The notes beneath the pieces are model-generated. The model made no database searches, was not told the origin of the DNA, and worked only from the letters and a program-made list of their open reading frames with translations. Positions 10,467 through 19,702 of a stretch of DNA of 64,000 bases are shown in pieces. The position numbers and the translations under genes were made by a program. Position 1 is the stretch's first letter, and each line of letters starts with the position of its first letter. Origin of the DNA: Stanieria sp. NIES-3757 (lineage in GTDB: Bacteria > Cyanobacteriota > Cyanobacteriia > Cyanobacteriales > Xenococcaceae). Where the stretch lies: contig AP017375.1 in the NCBI GenBank assembly GCA_002355455.1, positions 2,046,001 to 2,110,000 on the forward strand, written 5' to 3'.

Positions 10467-10919
10467 ATGAATCAGCGTTGCATGATCCCCGTTATTAAAA
10501 CTCCCAAAGACTATCGAGCTTATCGTATTAGTCCTGAGGATACCAATCGCCTAGCAATTATTTTTGATTCGACAAGTGCAGGCGATTCTTTGACAGTTTG
10601 TGTAGAAATCTTCGATCCTGGCGGAAAAACACCTGCCCATCGGCATAATTTTGCAGTAGAAATGTTTTTTATCCTAAAAGGTCAAGGAATTGCGGTTTGT
10701 GATGGCAAAGAAGTGCCTTTGAATCCTGGTGATAGTATTTTAATGCCCAAAACAGGAATTCACTTTATTAAAAACACAGGGGCAGAGAGATTATATGCTC
10801 TTTGTATGATGGTACCAAACGAAGATTTTTCTGAACTAATTCTGAGTGGTATTGCCACGGAATTAGATGAACAAGATTTGCAAGTTATTACTCGGATAGA
10901 CTCTCTAATTCCTTGTTGA
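10467..10919 (+). CDS. Small single-domain cupin protein
   Basis: 150 residues with one cupin barrel. Motif 1 is recognisable as AHRHNFAVEMFFILKG (two histidines and a glutamate able to bind metal), and motif 2 as NPGDSILMPKTGIHFIKN. No second cupin domain or fused domain is present. Substrates of such proteins range widely (sugars, dioxygenase substrates, regulatory binding), so no reaction is assigned. It sits alone between folP and gpmI with AT-rich gaps on both sides. Confidence 0.8.
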   Translation: MNQRCMIPVIKTPKDYRAYRISPEDTNRLAIIFDSTSAGDSLTVCVEIFDPGGKTPAHRHNFAVEMFFILKGQGIAVCDGKEVPLNPGDSILMPKTGIHFIKNTGAERLYALCMMVPNEDFSELILSGIATELDEQDLQVITRIDSLIPC

Positions 10920-11244
10920 AAATTTGGCAAATTAAAAAATCTAATTGAGACTTGAGATTAAATCATTCTTAAAAATAACAAACTTTGCTGTCTAGGTAAA
11001 AGATACTAGGGATGTTATTAAAAGTTGAAAAAGAAAATCAAACATAAAAATTTTTTTTCCATCTAGCTAACTATCCTCAAATAGCCTCCAGACTGTACAA
11101 AACGGCAACTAACCCTACTGCAAAAATTAATTGATTAACGCTCAAAAAACCTAAAAAAACAAAAATCAAACGAAAGATACTCGAACTAAACCCAGTCTCG
11201 ATGCTATCATCTATGTGCGTAGCAATTAATATATAGGGCAGTTA
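10920..11244. other. Intergenic region upstream of gpmI
   Basis: 325 bases of AT-rich sequence without a credible reading frame or RNA-like structure. It presumably holds the gpmI promoter. An ATG-ATG pair at 11245-11250 begins gpmI, so the exact start is uncertain by one codon. Confidence 0.5.
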
Positions 11245-12846
11245 ATGATGGTTCAAGCACCTGTAGCTCCGGTGGTGCTAGCGATCCTAGATGGTTGGGG
11301 TTATCGCGAGTCCAAGGAGGCAAACGCCATTGCCACGGCTCAAACGCCAATATTCAGCAGTCTCCAGGCAGCTTATCCAAGTACATTAATTCGTACTTCG
11401 GGTAAAGATGTAGGTTTGCCAGATGGTCAAATGGGCAATTCTGAAGTCGGACACCTTAATCTAGGAGCAGGAAGAATTGTTCCTCAAGAGTTAGTAAGGA
11501 TCTCAGATGCAGTAGAAGATGGCTCACTGTTTAGCAATTCAGTATTAGTCGAAATCTGTGAACAGGTTCGTTCTCGGGGGGGTAAATTACACCTAATCGG
11601 TTTATGCTCGGAAGGAGGCGTACATTCCCATCTCGATCACTTATTAGGACTATTAGATTTAGCCAAATTAAACGCGATCGCAGATGTTTGTGTTCATGCA
11701 ATCACTGATGGTCGAGACACTAATACTAACGAAGGAATCAAAGTCATTGGTACAATTCAAGCCTATCTTGATAAACTTGGGATTGGAAAGATTGTCACGG
11801 TTAGTGGTCGTTACTTTGCCATGGATCGCGATCGCCGTTGGGATAGAGTCAAAAAAGCCTATGACATAATGACTCAAGATGATGGGATAGACAACCGTTC
11901 AGCTATAGAAGTATTAAAAAGTTTTTATACTCAAGACATTACAGATGAATTTATTCCTCCCACTAGAATTGCTCCAGGAGCAGTAGAATCGGGAGATGGA
12001 ATAATTTTTTATAATTTCCGTCCAGATCGAGCTAGACAGCTAACCTATGCCTTTGTACAGCCAGATTTTAAAGGCTTTGAACGGGAATTGATTCAACCTC
12101 TCAGTTTTGCAACTTTTACTCAGTACGACCCAAATTTATCAGTAGAAGTTGCCTTTAAACCTCAAAACCTCACCAATATTTTGGGTGAAGTTATTGCTAA
12201 TCATGGGTTAAAACAGTTTCGCACCGCAGAAACTGAAAAATATCCTCATGTAACCTATTTCTTCAACGGAGGTTTAGAAATACCCTTTGAAGGTGAAGAC
12301 AGAGAATTAATTCAAAGTCCAATGGTGTCTACATACGATCAAGCACCAGCTATGTCGGCAGAATTAGTCACTGATGCTGTTTGTCAGGCAATTGACAAAG
12401 GAATTTATTCCCTAATTATTGTTAACTATGCCAATCCTGATATGGTCGGACATACAGGGAATCTAAATGCAGCAGTTCAAGCGGTCGAAACTGTAGACCG
12501 ATGTTTGGGTAGAGTATTTGAAAGCACGATCAAAGTAGGTGGTACCATCCTGATTACTGCCGATCATGGTAATGCCGAGTATATGAGAGACGAACAAGGT
12601 AATCCTTGGACTGCTCATACTACTAATCCCGTACCATTCATTTTGATCGAAGGAGAAAAACGCAAAATTCCAGGACACGGAGCAGAAGTACCGTTAAGAA
12701 CAGACGGAAAATTAGCAGATGTTGCACCGACAATCTTAGAAATTTTGCAGTTACCTCAACCAAAAGAAATGAGTGGTCGCTCTTTGATTGAATCAGCAGA
12801 ATATCAAGTCAAGCAAAATCGTACTCCAGTACGTATTTCTTTGTAA
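11245..12846 (+). CDS. gpmI: 2,3-bisphosphoglycerate-independent phosphoglycerate mutase
   Basis: 533 residues of alkaline-phosphatase-superfamily glycolytic enzyme interconverting 3- and 2-phosphoglycerate with two Mn ions. Visible motifs are LAILDGWGYR at the N-terminus, DGQMGNSEVGHLNLGAGR containing the catalytic serine, HAITDGRDT, NFRPDRARQ, NPDMVGHTG and ITADHGNAEYM near the C-terminus. Length is normal for the family. secG follows 161 bases downstream, a neighbour pair also seen in other cyanobacteria as far as I recall. Confidence 0.97.
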   Translation: MMVQAPVAPVVLAILDGWGYRESKEANAIATAQTPIFSSLQAAYPSTLIRTSGKDVGLPDGQMGNSEVGHLNLGAGRIVPQELVRISDAVEDGSLFSNSVLVEICEQVRSRGGKLHLIGLCSEGGVHSHLDHLLGLLDLAKLNAIADVCVHAITDGRDTNTNEGIKVIGTIQAYLDKLGIGKIVTVSGRYFAMDRDRRWDRVKKAYDIMTQDDGIDNRSAIEVLKSFYTQDITDEFIPPTRIAPGAVESGDGIIFYNFRPDRARQLTYAFVQPDFKGFERELIQPLSFATFTQYDPNLSVEVAFKPQNLTNILGEVIANHGLKQFRTAETEKYPHVTYFFNGGLEIPFEGEDRELIQSPMVSTYDQAPAMSAELVTDAVCQAIDKGIYSLIIVNYANPDMVGHTGNLNAAVQAVETVDRCLGRVFESTIKVGGTILITADHGNAEYMRDEQGNPWTAHTTNPVPFILIEGEKRKIPGHGAEVPLRTDGKLADVAPTILEILQLPQPKEMSGRSLIESAEYQVKQNRTPVRISL

Positions 12847-13007
12847 CAACTTAAGCTAACTATTGTTGAGGATTAGGGATAAGCTTAGACGAACTTAGCT
12901 GTTAGCTAATACTATCCTTTTTTCCTCAGTTTTGTCATCAAATTAGAGCCTGACAGCTTACAATAACTAACAGTTAATTTATTAAGAGTAAAATTTAAAA
13001 TTTTATT

Positions 13008-13238
13008 ATGCAAGTAGATCGATTAGTTGAAATTATTTGGTTAGTTTCCGCAAGTTTATTAGTAGTACTTGTATTACTTCACTCTCCGAAAGGAGATGGT
13101 TTGGGAGGAATTGGTGGACAAGCACAATTGTTTACTAGTACTAAAAGTGCCGAAAAAACTTTAAACCGTATTACTTGGGCATTAAGTATTACTTTTATTG
13201 CCTTAACTATAGTTTTAAGTGCTGGTTGGTTAAGTTAA
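13008..13238 (+). CDS. secG: Preprotein translocase subunit SecG
   Basis: 76 residues with two transmembrane helices (about 7-25 and 55-74). The conserved cytosolic loop contains HSPKGDGLGGIGGQAQLF. SecG assists the SecYEG channel during SecA-driven export. An apparent rho-independent terminator follows at 13318-13350, so the gpmI-secG unit ends here. Confidence 0.95.
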   Translation: MQVDRLVEIIWLVSASLLVVLVLLHSPKGDGLGGIGGQAQLFTSTKSAEKTLNRITWALSITFIALTIVLSAGWLS

Positions 13239-13317
13239 TTAATGAGAAAAATTGCAGTTTAATTTCTCGTTTAAAATTATACATTCAAGAATTAAAGATT
13301 GTTTTTGATAAATTACT

Positions 13318-13350
13318 GACGCTATTTAATTAGCGTCTTTTTTATTTTTT
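13318..13350 (+). terminator. Rho-independent terminator after secG
   Basis: A perfect 7-bp stem GACGCTA/TAGCGTC with a six-base loop at 13318-13337 is followed at once by a T-rich tract to 13350. Its position 80 bases past the secG stop fits transcription ending there. Confidence 0.85.
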
Positions 13351-13689
13351 ATCTTGTTAAATTGATAAGTAGCTCCACCAGTGCGCGATCGCTATAAATC
13401 TAATTAGGACTTACTGAATAATTCATAGCTTCTTATTGATAAAGGGTTTGAGGATTTTTTGACTGAAAAAAGTGCAAGGTTTTTTAATAAATCAGAGGAA
13501 TTTTCTGGCACAAAACATGATAAATACTCAAATCACCGTGTTGACAACAGCTAATAGCTAATAGCTTAAAGAGCGTTATCTTCTCGAATCTCAGTTTTTC
13601 AGCAAACCCTAATTAAATATTAAGATAAGATTGCGTTTTGCTTGGGTAAAAATTATAAAGGTTGATGTTGTCACTTAAACAGACGACTA
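13351..13689. other. Intergenic region between secG terminator and peptidase gene
   Basis: About 340 bases with a HIP1-like GCGATCGC at 13385 and a short direct repeat of AGCTAATAGCTAATAGCTT around 13552. No gene was recognised. Confidence 0.5.
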
Positions 13690-14505
13690 ATGAGTCAACA
13701 ATGCTTATTGATTAAGTTAATTGTCGCGAGAGGTTCGCTTACTTTGTTAGCGATCGCAACTAGTTTAACAATTATTATTGCTGCACAATTAAATTTAGCA
13801 GCAATCTTTGCGCCAGAATCTCAATATTTAGCTCAGAATCAATTACCACCATTAAAGGCTCATCCCTTACCTTCTGCTTTAGTGAGTTGGTCAGATCGAG
13901 ATCATCAGGGAGATTATTTTGAACAGATTAAAACTACACCTTTAGGATATTTAATTTGGTCAGAATTTCCCATCAAAGTCTATCTACAAAAACCTCTTAA
14001 TCATCAGAATTCTACTGCCGAGCGAGTTCGTTTTGCTCAATGGGTAGAAGCTATTAGAAAAGCTGTTGCTGAATGGAGTATTTATCTTCCTTTGTTGGAA
14101 GTAGAAAATCCTCAACAGGCAGATATTCTTATTAAGCGATCGCAGCCAAGCAGAGAATTTAAATTAAATCGAGCTACAGGACAATATGAGATTCCTCGTG
14201 CTAGTACTGCCCAAACTAACTACGAATTTTATCTAAAACCAGGAAATCCAGCTATTTTAGCTCATCGCATGAAAATTGAAATTAGTCCTGACTTAAGTAA
14301 ATTATCTACTTTAGCAGCAACTCGTCATGAATTAGGTCATGCTTTGGGAATTTGGGGACATAGTAACCAAGAAACCGACGCACTATATTTCTCTCAAGTC
14401 AAAAACCCTCCTCGTATTTCTGTTCGAGATCTCAACACCTTAAAAAAAATCTATCAACAACCAACAAAATTAGGGTGGTCAATCATTTTAGATTTGCAAT
14501 CTTAA
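13690..14505 (+). CDS. Secreted or membrane-anchored matrixin-like zinc metallopeptidase
   Basis: 271 residues. A hydrophobic N-terminal segment (about 12-36) looks like an uncleaved signal anchor or signal peptide, so the catalytic part should lie outside the cytoplasm. The zinc-binding signature HELGHALGIWGHS sits at roughly residues 217-229 and matches the HExxHxxGxxH pattern of metzincin (M10-like) peptidases. The preceding region (QADILIKRSQ) fits the metzincin beta-sheet. No prodomain cysteine switch was seen. The downstream region is only about 40 residues, so a Met-turn is not obvious. The substrate is unknown. Confidence 0.82.
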   Translation: MSQQCLLIKLIVARGSLTLLAIATSLTIIIAAQLNLAAIFAPESQYLAQNQLPPLKAHPLPSALVSWSDRDHQGDYFEQIKTTPLGYLIWSEFPIKVYLQKPLNHQNSTAERVRFAQWVEAIRKAVAEWSIYLPLLEVENPQQADILIKRSQPSREFKLNRATGQYEIPRASTAQTNYEFYLKPGNPAILAHRMKIEISPDLSKLSTLAATRHELGHALGIWGHSNQETDALYFSQVKNPPRISVRDLNTLKKIYQQPTKLGWSIILDLQS

Positions 14506-14705
14506 CTAATTAATTTTTGTTTAAACCACAAGTAAATAACTAGATAAAAAGTAGTAAAACTATATTACTCAATATCAAAAAATCTAAGATTTTTACCAAT
14601 AACCAATGATTATTGACTAACGACTATTAAGCTATGTAGCAAGAAGTATTATATATTCAATGTTAGAAATTACAATAAAGGTAAAGCCATAAAGGATCGA
14701 CTGGT

Positions 14706-14903
14706 ATGTTAGTCATTCTTACAGAAGAACAAATTTTATCTCCTCAAAAAGTGTGTCCAACTTGTTTAATGGCTGACCAAAGTGGCTCACCTCGCTGGCA
14801 TCACGGGAAACTATTCTGCGGTCATGCTGTTAATAAATCAGAAGAACGACAAGCTACAATTTATGAATGTCAAATGGGATTTCGGATTGCCAATATTCAG
14901 TAA
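14706..14903 (+). CDS. Small zinc-ribbon-like cyanobacterial protein
   Basis: 65 residues with CPTCLMAD near residue 17 and later FCGHAV and YECQMGFRIANIQ. The cysteines and histidines could bind one zinc ion. It has no signal peptide and no recognised enzymatic domain. A purine-rich stretch (AAAGGATCGACTGGT) precedes the ATG. Its regular codon use and cysteine pattern argue for a real gene despite the size. Function unknown. Confidence 0.6.
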   Translation: MLVILTEEQILSPQKVCPTCLMADQSGSPRWHHGKLFCGHAVNKSEERQATIYECQMGFRIANIQ

Positions 14904-15087
14904 ATTTGAGGTAATTAAAAGCAAAAATATGGGCTAGATGTGGGCGTACATAGATAAAACTATGAGCTAAAGTTTTTTGGTTTGTGATTTTTTACTTTCG
15001 GATCACTGCACTAGGTTGGTCTAGACTGCGTTATCTTAAATCTGAGTAAAATATTTTAATCTTTCACAATTAAGAGGAGATGACGCA

Positions 15088-15564
15088 ATGGTTTGGCGTG
15101 GCTCGACTGATTTTAAAGACCGTATTTTTGCTGCTTTAGTTTATTTACTGCCATTGTATTATGTTTTGCCCTTTGGAAGTTCGCTATTTGCTCAGTTCCC
15201 CTTATTAGAATTTATTAAAATTCCTTTGATTCCTGTAGGAATAATCTACAATAGTATTCCTTTTGCTGGTTTAATTATCTTTTTTGTTTTATTTTTAGCA
15301 GTAGTCAGAAACGAAAGAATCAGCCATTTCATTCGCTTCAATACCATGCAAGCGATTTTAATAGATATTATCTTGTTTTTATTTGGTTTTTTAATCCAAA
15401 TTTTAGGACAAGCATTAGGAGCAGGTTTTTTGCTCGAAACCTTGTCTAATGTGCTTTTTCTAGGAACTTTGGTTGCTTGTTTGTATGCAATTGTTCAATC
15501 CTGTTTAGGCAAATATGCAGAAATTCCGACAATTTCTGATGCGGTTTACTCTCAAGTACCCTGA
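15088..15564 (+). CDS. Tic20-family membrane protein
   Basis: 158 residues with four predicted transmembrane helices and the family signature RNERISHFIRFNTMQAIL in the third-helix region. It is homologous to Tic20 of the chloroplast inner envelope translocon. In cyanobacteria the role is not settled. A strong ribosome site AAGAGGAGA lies seven bases before the ATG, supporting this start. It is convergent with the FAH-family gene, with only 22 bases between the stops. Confidence 0.88.
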   Translation: MVWRGSTDFKDRIFAALVYLLPLYYVLPFGSSLFAQFPLLEFIKIPLIPVGIIYNSIPFAGLIIFFVLFLAVVRNERISHFIRFNTMQAILIDIILFLFGFLIQILGQALGAGFLLETLSNVLFLGTLVACLYAIVQSCLGKYAEIPTISDAVYSQVP

Positions 15565-15586
15565 ATCAATTGCAATTAAATCATAA

Positions 15587-16363
15587 TTAAACCGAAGCTA
15601 CTACATAATTTTCCAAACTACCGATTCCTTCAATTTCTACTCTAACGCGATCGCCAATAACAAGTGTACCAATTCCTTCTGGTGTACCAGTTAGAATCAA
15701 ATCTCCAGGTAACAAAGTCATGACTTGTGAAATATAAGTAATGAGCAATTCTGGAGCAAAAACCATTTCATCAATGGTGGCAGATTGACGAGGCGTAGGA
15801 AGATCGTTGACAAAAGTTTGTAGTTTCGCTCCTGCACTTAATTCTCTGACAATCCAAGGACCTAAAGGGCAAAAAGTATCAAATCCTTTAGCTCTAGTCC
15901 ATTGACCATCTTTTTGCTGCAAATCTCTAGCTGTCACATCATTAGCAATTGTATAACCCCAAATTACTTTACTAACTTGCTCTGGTTTAAGATTACGACA
16001 ACGTTCACCAATTACAATTGCCAACTCTCCTTCATAGTCGACTCGCTGCGATTGGGGAGGATAATAAATTGGTTGACTATCAGCCACAATTGTAGTAGGT
16101 GGTTTAAGAAACAACAGAGGCTCTTGAGGTAAAAGTGTACCCATTTCCTCAGCGTGTTTAGCATAATTTTTGCCTACTGCGACAATTTTGGAAGGAGCGC
16201 AAGGAGCAAGTATTTGATAACTGTCTGGATCTAATTCAATTTCTGTAGGTTGTCCTCCTAACCAAGGTGGTGCATCAAACACAGCCACACTGCGGTTAAG
16301 CTTTAATAAACCATAGTAAATTTGCTCTTGAATAGTCTTAACTCGAACGTAGCGTTGTGCCAT
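15587..16363 (-). CDS. Fumarylacetoacetate hydrolase (FAH) family protein
   Basis: About 258 residues starting at MAQRYVRVK (16363). An upstream in-frame ATG at 16411 would add 16 poorly conserved residues. The FAH core is clear: IVAVGKNYAKHAEEM, LFLKPPTTI, YEGELAIVIGE with the metal-binding acidic residues, WGYTIANDVTARDLQ and LTGTPEGIGTL. Family members hydrolyse or decarboxylate acylpyruvates or oxaloacetate. The precise substrate here cannot be read from the sequence. Confidence 0.88.
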   Translation of the reverse strand: MAQRYVRVKTIQEQIYYGLLKLNRSVAVFDAPPWLGGQPTEIELDPDSYQILAPCAPSKIVAVGKNYAKHAEEMGTLLPQEPLLFLKPPTTIVADSQPIYYPPQSQRVDYEGELAIVIGERCRNLKPEQVSKVIWGYTIANDVTARDLQQKDGQWTRAKGFDTFCPLGPWIVRELSAGAKLQTFVNDLPTPRQSATIDEMVFAPELLITYISQVMTLLPGDLILTGTPEGIGTLVIGDRVRVEIEGIGSLENYVVASV

Positions 16364-16622
16364 AACAAAAAAATTTTGTGCGATCAAATTATCATGAGAC
16401 ATTGAAGACATTGTCTGAGGACAATCCCGAACAATAATACTGGTAAAGGAGAATTTTACCGTGAGATTAACATGACTAGGACTAGCGGTTAGGTATAAAG
16501 TAATAGTAAGATCATAAATCCTTGCTTCTTTAATTTATTGCTAAAGATCAAAGAACTTGTTTTTTTGAGTCTAGTCGTACATTTAAAGAAGCCATATTGT
16601 CCATAAGGAGATTACAGATTGT

Positions 16623-17003
16623 ATGAGTAGAAATTATGAATTGATGTATATTCTGCGTCCTGATTTATTAGAAGATCAAGTAGAAGCAGCAATTAACAAA
16701 TATCGTAATTTTTTGAGCGAACAAGGTGCAGAAAATATTCAAATTCAAAATCGAGGTAAAAGAAGATTAGCTTATCCGATCAAAAAACACCTAGACGGTA
16801 TTTATGTTCAAATGAACTATCAAGCTGATGGAACACAAGTTGCTCCCTTAGAAAGAGCGATGCGTTTGGGTGAAGAAGTAATTCGCTATTTAACGATTAA
16901 GTTAAAAGATGAACCTGTTGTGGTTTCATCTGAAACGAAAGTTGAAACAGAAGTTGAAACAGAAGTTGAAACGGAAACAGTTACCACCGAAGCAGAACCT
17001 TAA
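16623..17003 (+). CDS. rpsF: 30S ribosomal protein S6
   Basis: 126 residues. The first 98 form the normal S6 fold ([37 protein letters not shown]). S6 binds S18 and 16S rRNA in the small-subunit platform. A C-terminal acidic tail of about 28 residues follows, built from near-identical VETE units encoded by tandem 12-base repeats at 16941-16976. AAGGAG lies 12 bases before the ATG. The gene is monocistronic here; rpsR and rplI are not adjacent. Confidence 0.96.
   Translation: MSRNYELMYILRPDLLEDQVEAAINKYRNFLSEQGAENIQIQNRGKRRLAYPIKKHLDGIYVQMNYQADGTQVAPLERAMRLGEEVIRYLTIKLKDEPVVVSSETKVETEVETEVETETVTTEAEP
16941..16976 (+). repeat. Three tandem 12-base repeats inside rpsF
   Basis: GTTGAAACAGAA occurs at 16941-16952 and 16953-16964 and as GTTGAAACGGAA at 16965-16976. 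A weaker copy lies upstream at 16929-16940. Each unit encodes VETE, so unit gain or loss would change tail length without breaking the frame. Confidence 0.8.
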
Positions 17004-17067
17004 CTGAAGACCTCAGGCAATCGAGTCAAACTCCACTTTTATGTAATTAATTTAATAGCATAAAAAC

Positions 17068-17922
17068 TTAAAATTGTCCCCTAAATTGCAAAACTTGTAA
17101 TGAGTCACCAACTTTTACAACTCCTGTAGTTTGGGGGGTCATGTTTTCACCAAACATAACTCCTTGTTCGGCAAATTGACGAAAAGTTCCTAAACTTCTT
17201 AGAGGTTCTCTTGTCTCATCTCTGGTGCCAGTTTTTTGATCGGTTGTAGTGATGATACAACGGCTACAAGGTTTAACTACAGTAAAAATTACTTTACCAA
17301 TTTGAATTGATTTCCATTTGTCTTCAATAAACGGTTCGGTTGTTTCTACAACAATGTTAGGTCGAAATCGCTCCATTGGGATTGTTTGACTTGGTTGTTG
17401 ATACATCTCATGAATGCGAGCATTTAATTCTTGTAAAGAAGCTGTGGCTGTGAGGAGAAAAGGATAGCCATCAGCAAAACTAACACTTTCATCGCTTTTA
17501 ACAGCGTATTTTTGATTAATTGGGCGACTATGTTGAGGAGACTGTCGAACTAAACGACATTGTTTAGTACTTTCTAACTGTAATACTTGATGAAACCATT
17601 GAGCTAATCGATCGCCTTGATCGATCGCGGTAGTGCGATCGCTCCAAATTTCAACTTCTATTTCTTTGCCTGTTAAAGTAGGCGTAAAATTTAGAGGTTC
17701 AACACTATTATCTTGTGTTTTTAAAGCAATAGCATCATTGACAAATTCTACTTGCACTTTGGCTAATAGAGGATATTGTCTTTGAGTGAGAAACTTTCCT
17801 TGTTGATTAACGATCATCATTTCTCGATCCCAAGCAAAACCTTTGGGAGTTACTTGAGCTTGTTGAAGTTTAATTCCCTGACAAGATTTAATTGGATAAA
17901 TAAACAGTTCGGAGACAATCAT
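17068..17922 (-). CDS. MOSC-domain protein (YcbX/mARC-like)
   Basis: 284 residues. The N-terminal MOSC beta-barrel domain starts with ELFIYPIKSCQGI and AWDREMMIV. The C-terminal MOSC domain includes RPNIVVE, PCSRCIITTTD with a candidate molybdenum-binding Cys, and VMFGENM. This two-domain layout matches YcbX and the mitochondrial amidoxime-reducing component, which bind molybdenum cofactor and reduce N-hydroxylated compounds. No [2Fe-2S] domain is fused, so a separate electron donor would be needed. Confidence 0.85.
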   Translation of the reverse strand: MIVSELFIYPIKSCQGIKLQQAQVTPKGFAWDREMMIVNQQGKFLTQRQYPLLAKVQVEFVNDAIALKTQDNSVEPLNFTPTLTGKEIEVEIWSDRTTAIDQGDRLAQWFHQVLQLESTKQCRLVRQSPQHSRPINQKYAVKSDESVSFADGYPFLLTATASLQELNARIHEMYQQPSQTIPMERFRPNIVVETTEPFIEDKWKSIQIGKVIFTVVKPCSRCIITTTDQKTGTRDETREPLRSLGTFRQFAEQGVMFGENMTPQTTGVVKVGDSLQVLQFRGQF

Positions 17923-18066
17923 AGATTTTGGGATAAATTAACAAAAAGTCAAGGAGATCAAAAACTATCAATTTGCTAGTTATTGATAATTTTTTTTTCA
18001 GCAATAATCTTTCCTCTTTTGTTTTTTAGAGTAAAATTTTCCATTCGTCCACTTCTTAATCATGAA

Positions 18067-19452
18067 TTAAACAAGAGAATAAGTACCAATTATGCCCTGA
18101 TTTTCAAGAATACGAGCAACTCTAAGAATTAATAATTCTTGGTAAGGACTCCCAAGAATTTGTACTCCTAAAGGTAATTTCCCAGGACGAAGTACAGGAA
18201 CAGAAAGTACTGGTAATCCTATGAACGAAAAAGGTTGAGTAAAACGACCTAAGTTAGGACGCACTAACATTTCTTCTCCGCTAATTATCATTTTTTCTTG
18301 ACCCAATTTAGGAGCAACACAAGGAGTAGTCGGAGCAAGGATCAGATCGACTTGTTGAAAAATCTGTTGTAGTTGATTGCGATACCAACGGCGAAATCTT
18401 TGCGCTTGAATATACCACGAGGAAGGAATCAGCGCACCAGCTAAAAAGCGGTCTCTTGTAGCGGGATCGAAGTCTGCGGGACGCGATTTAAGGTTATGGA
18501 GATGTAAATTTGCTCCTTCGGAAGCAGTGATTAAATAGGCTGCTGCTTTAGCGCGATCGCTTTCAGGAATCGTAATTGTCTGTTGAACATTTAATGCTTG
18601 AGCAACGGTAGCTACTACTTGAAGAGCTTCTAGTTCTGCTCCTTGTTGAAAGTAGCCTCCTGCGATCGCAATTCGTAAATCTTTTATTTCTCCTTCTAAT
18701 TGAGATAAACAAGGTTGGATTGGTTTATAGGTGCAAACAGGATCTTTAGGATCCGCACCTTGTAAAACCTCAAATACGGCAGCTACATCTCGAACAGAGC
18801 GAGCAAAACAGCCAATATGATCTAAACTACTCGCAAATAAAAATGCACCTGCACGAGAAAGACGACCATAAGTAGGTTTAAAACCATAAACACCACATAA
18901 AGCTGCGGGAACGCGAATTGAACCATTCGTATCTGAACCTAAAGTTAAGGGGACTAGTCCTGCTGCTACTGCTGCTGCTGAACCTCCAGAAGAACCACCA
19001 GCAATTCGACTGGGATCGTGGGGATTTCGGGTTGCACCATAATGACTATTTTCGGTTACAAATCCATAGGCATACTCATCCATGTTTAATGTGCCGACTA
19101 AAATAGCTCCTGCTTGTTTTAAAAGCGCGATCGCAGTAGCATCTTCTTGAGCGGGTAAATTATCTTGGTTAATTTTTGAACCAGCTAACGTAGTCATGCC
19201 TTGAACATCAAACAGGTTTTTAACTGCAAAAGGAACGCCTGCTAAAATCCCTGGATGTTTACCATCAGCTATTGCTTGATCGATTGTTTCAGCAGAAGTA
19301 ACTGCTCTTTCACTAGTTACCGCAGTAAAGCAATTTAAATTAGGGTTGCGTTGCTCAATCTGTTCGATAGTTTGACTGACAATTGTTTTAGCAGTAGTTT
19401 TTCCTTGATATATAGCTTCAGCAATAGTAAGAGCATCTTGAATTTGGTTCAT
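18067..19452 (-). CDS. Amidase-signature enzyme, AtzE-like
   Basis: 461 residues of the amidase-signature family. The catalytic Lys-cisSer-Ser set is visible in GVPFAVKNLFDVQG, GGSSGGSAAAVAAG and LGSDTNGSIRVPAA. General homology would suggest GatA, but the small gene just upstream encodes a DUF4089-type protein like AtzG. The ATGA overlap (19449-19452) shows translational coupling. AtzE with AtzG hydrolyses 1-carboxybiuret in some bacteria. Whether that reaction happens here is inference. True gatA of the tRNA amidotransferase is expected elsewhere in the genome. Confidence 0.8.
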   Translation of the reverse strand: MNQIQDALTIAEAIYQGKTTAKTIVSQTIEQIEQRNPNLNCFTAVTSERAVTSAETIDQAIADGKHPGILAGVPFAVKNLFDVQGMTTLAGSKINQDNLPAQEDATAIALLKQAGAILVGTLNMDEYAYGFVTENSHYGATRNPHDPSRIAGGSSGGSAAAVAAGLVPLTLGSDTNGSIRVPAALCGVYGFKPTYGRLSRAGAFLFASSLDHIGCFARSVRDVAAVFEVLQGADPKDPVCTYKPIQPCLSQLEGEIKDLRIAIAGGYFQQGAELEALQVVATVAQALNVQQTITIPESDRAKAAAYLITASEGANLHLHNLKSRPADFDPATRDRFLAGALIPSSWYIQAQRFRRWYRNQLQQIFQQVDLILAPTTPCVAPKLGQEKMIISGEEMLVRPNLGRFTQPFSFIGLPVLSVPVLRPGKLPLGVQILGSPYQELLILRVARILENQGIIGTYSLV

Positions 19453-19637
19453 GGTTCAAAAGTAGCAGCAGATTCAAGTTCTGGTGGTAGTTCAAATTCG
19501 GTTACTAACGATGCGATCGCAGCAATTCGCTCAAAATTATCCTGTACTCCAGGTAAGTATTCTGGTGTTAGTTTTAAACCGAGCAATTCGGCTGTTTGTT
19601 GAATATATTCCCGATAGTCTGAAGTTGAATTAAGCAT
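19449..19637 (-). CDS. Small AtzG-like (DUF4089) amidase partner
   Basis: 62 residues, mostly helical, with the pattern YIQQTAELLGLKLTPEYLPGV and later FELPPELESAATFEP. This resembles GatC/AtzG-type small subunits, whose C-terminal tail wraps the amidase. Its stop overlaps the amidase start by four bases. The tight coupling supports one heteromeric enzyme. Confidence 0.75.
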   Translation of the reverse strand: MLNSTSDYREYIQQTAELLGLKLTPEYLPGVQDNFERIAAIASLVTEFELPPELESAATFEP

Positions 19638-19702
19638 GAACTACCTTTTTTAGTAAATCTCTGTTTAAGATAGGTATGATTTGCAAATATTGCTTAATCA
19701 TC

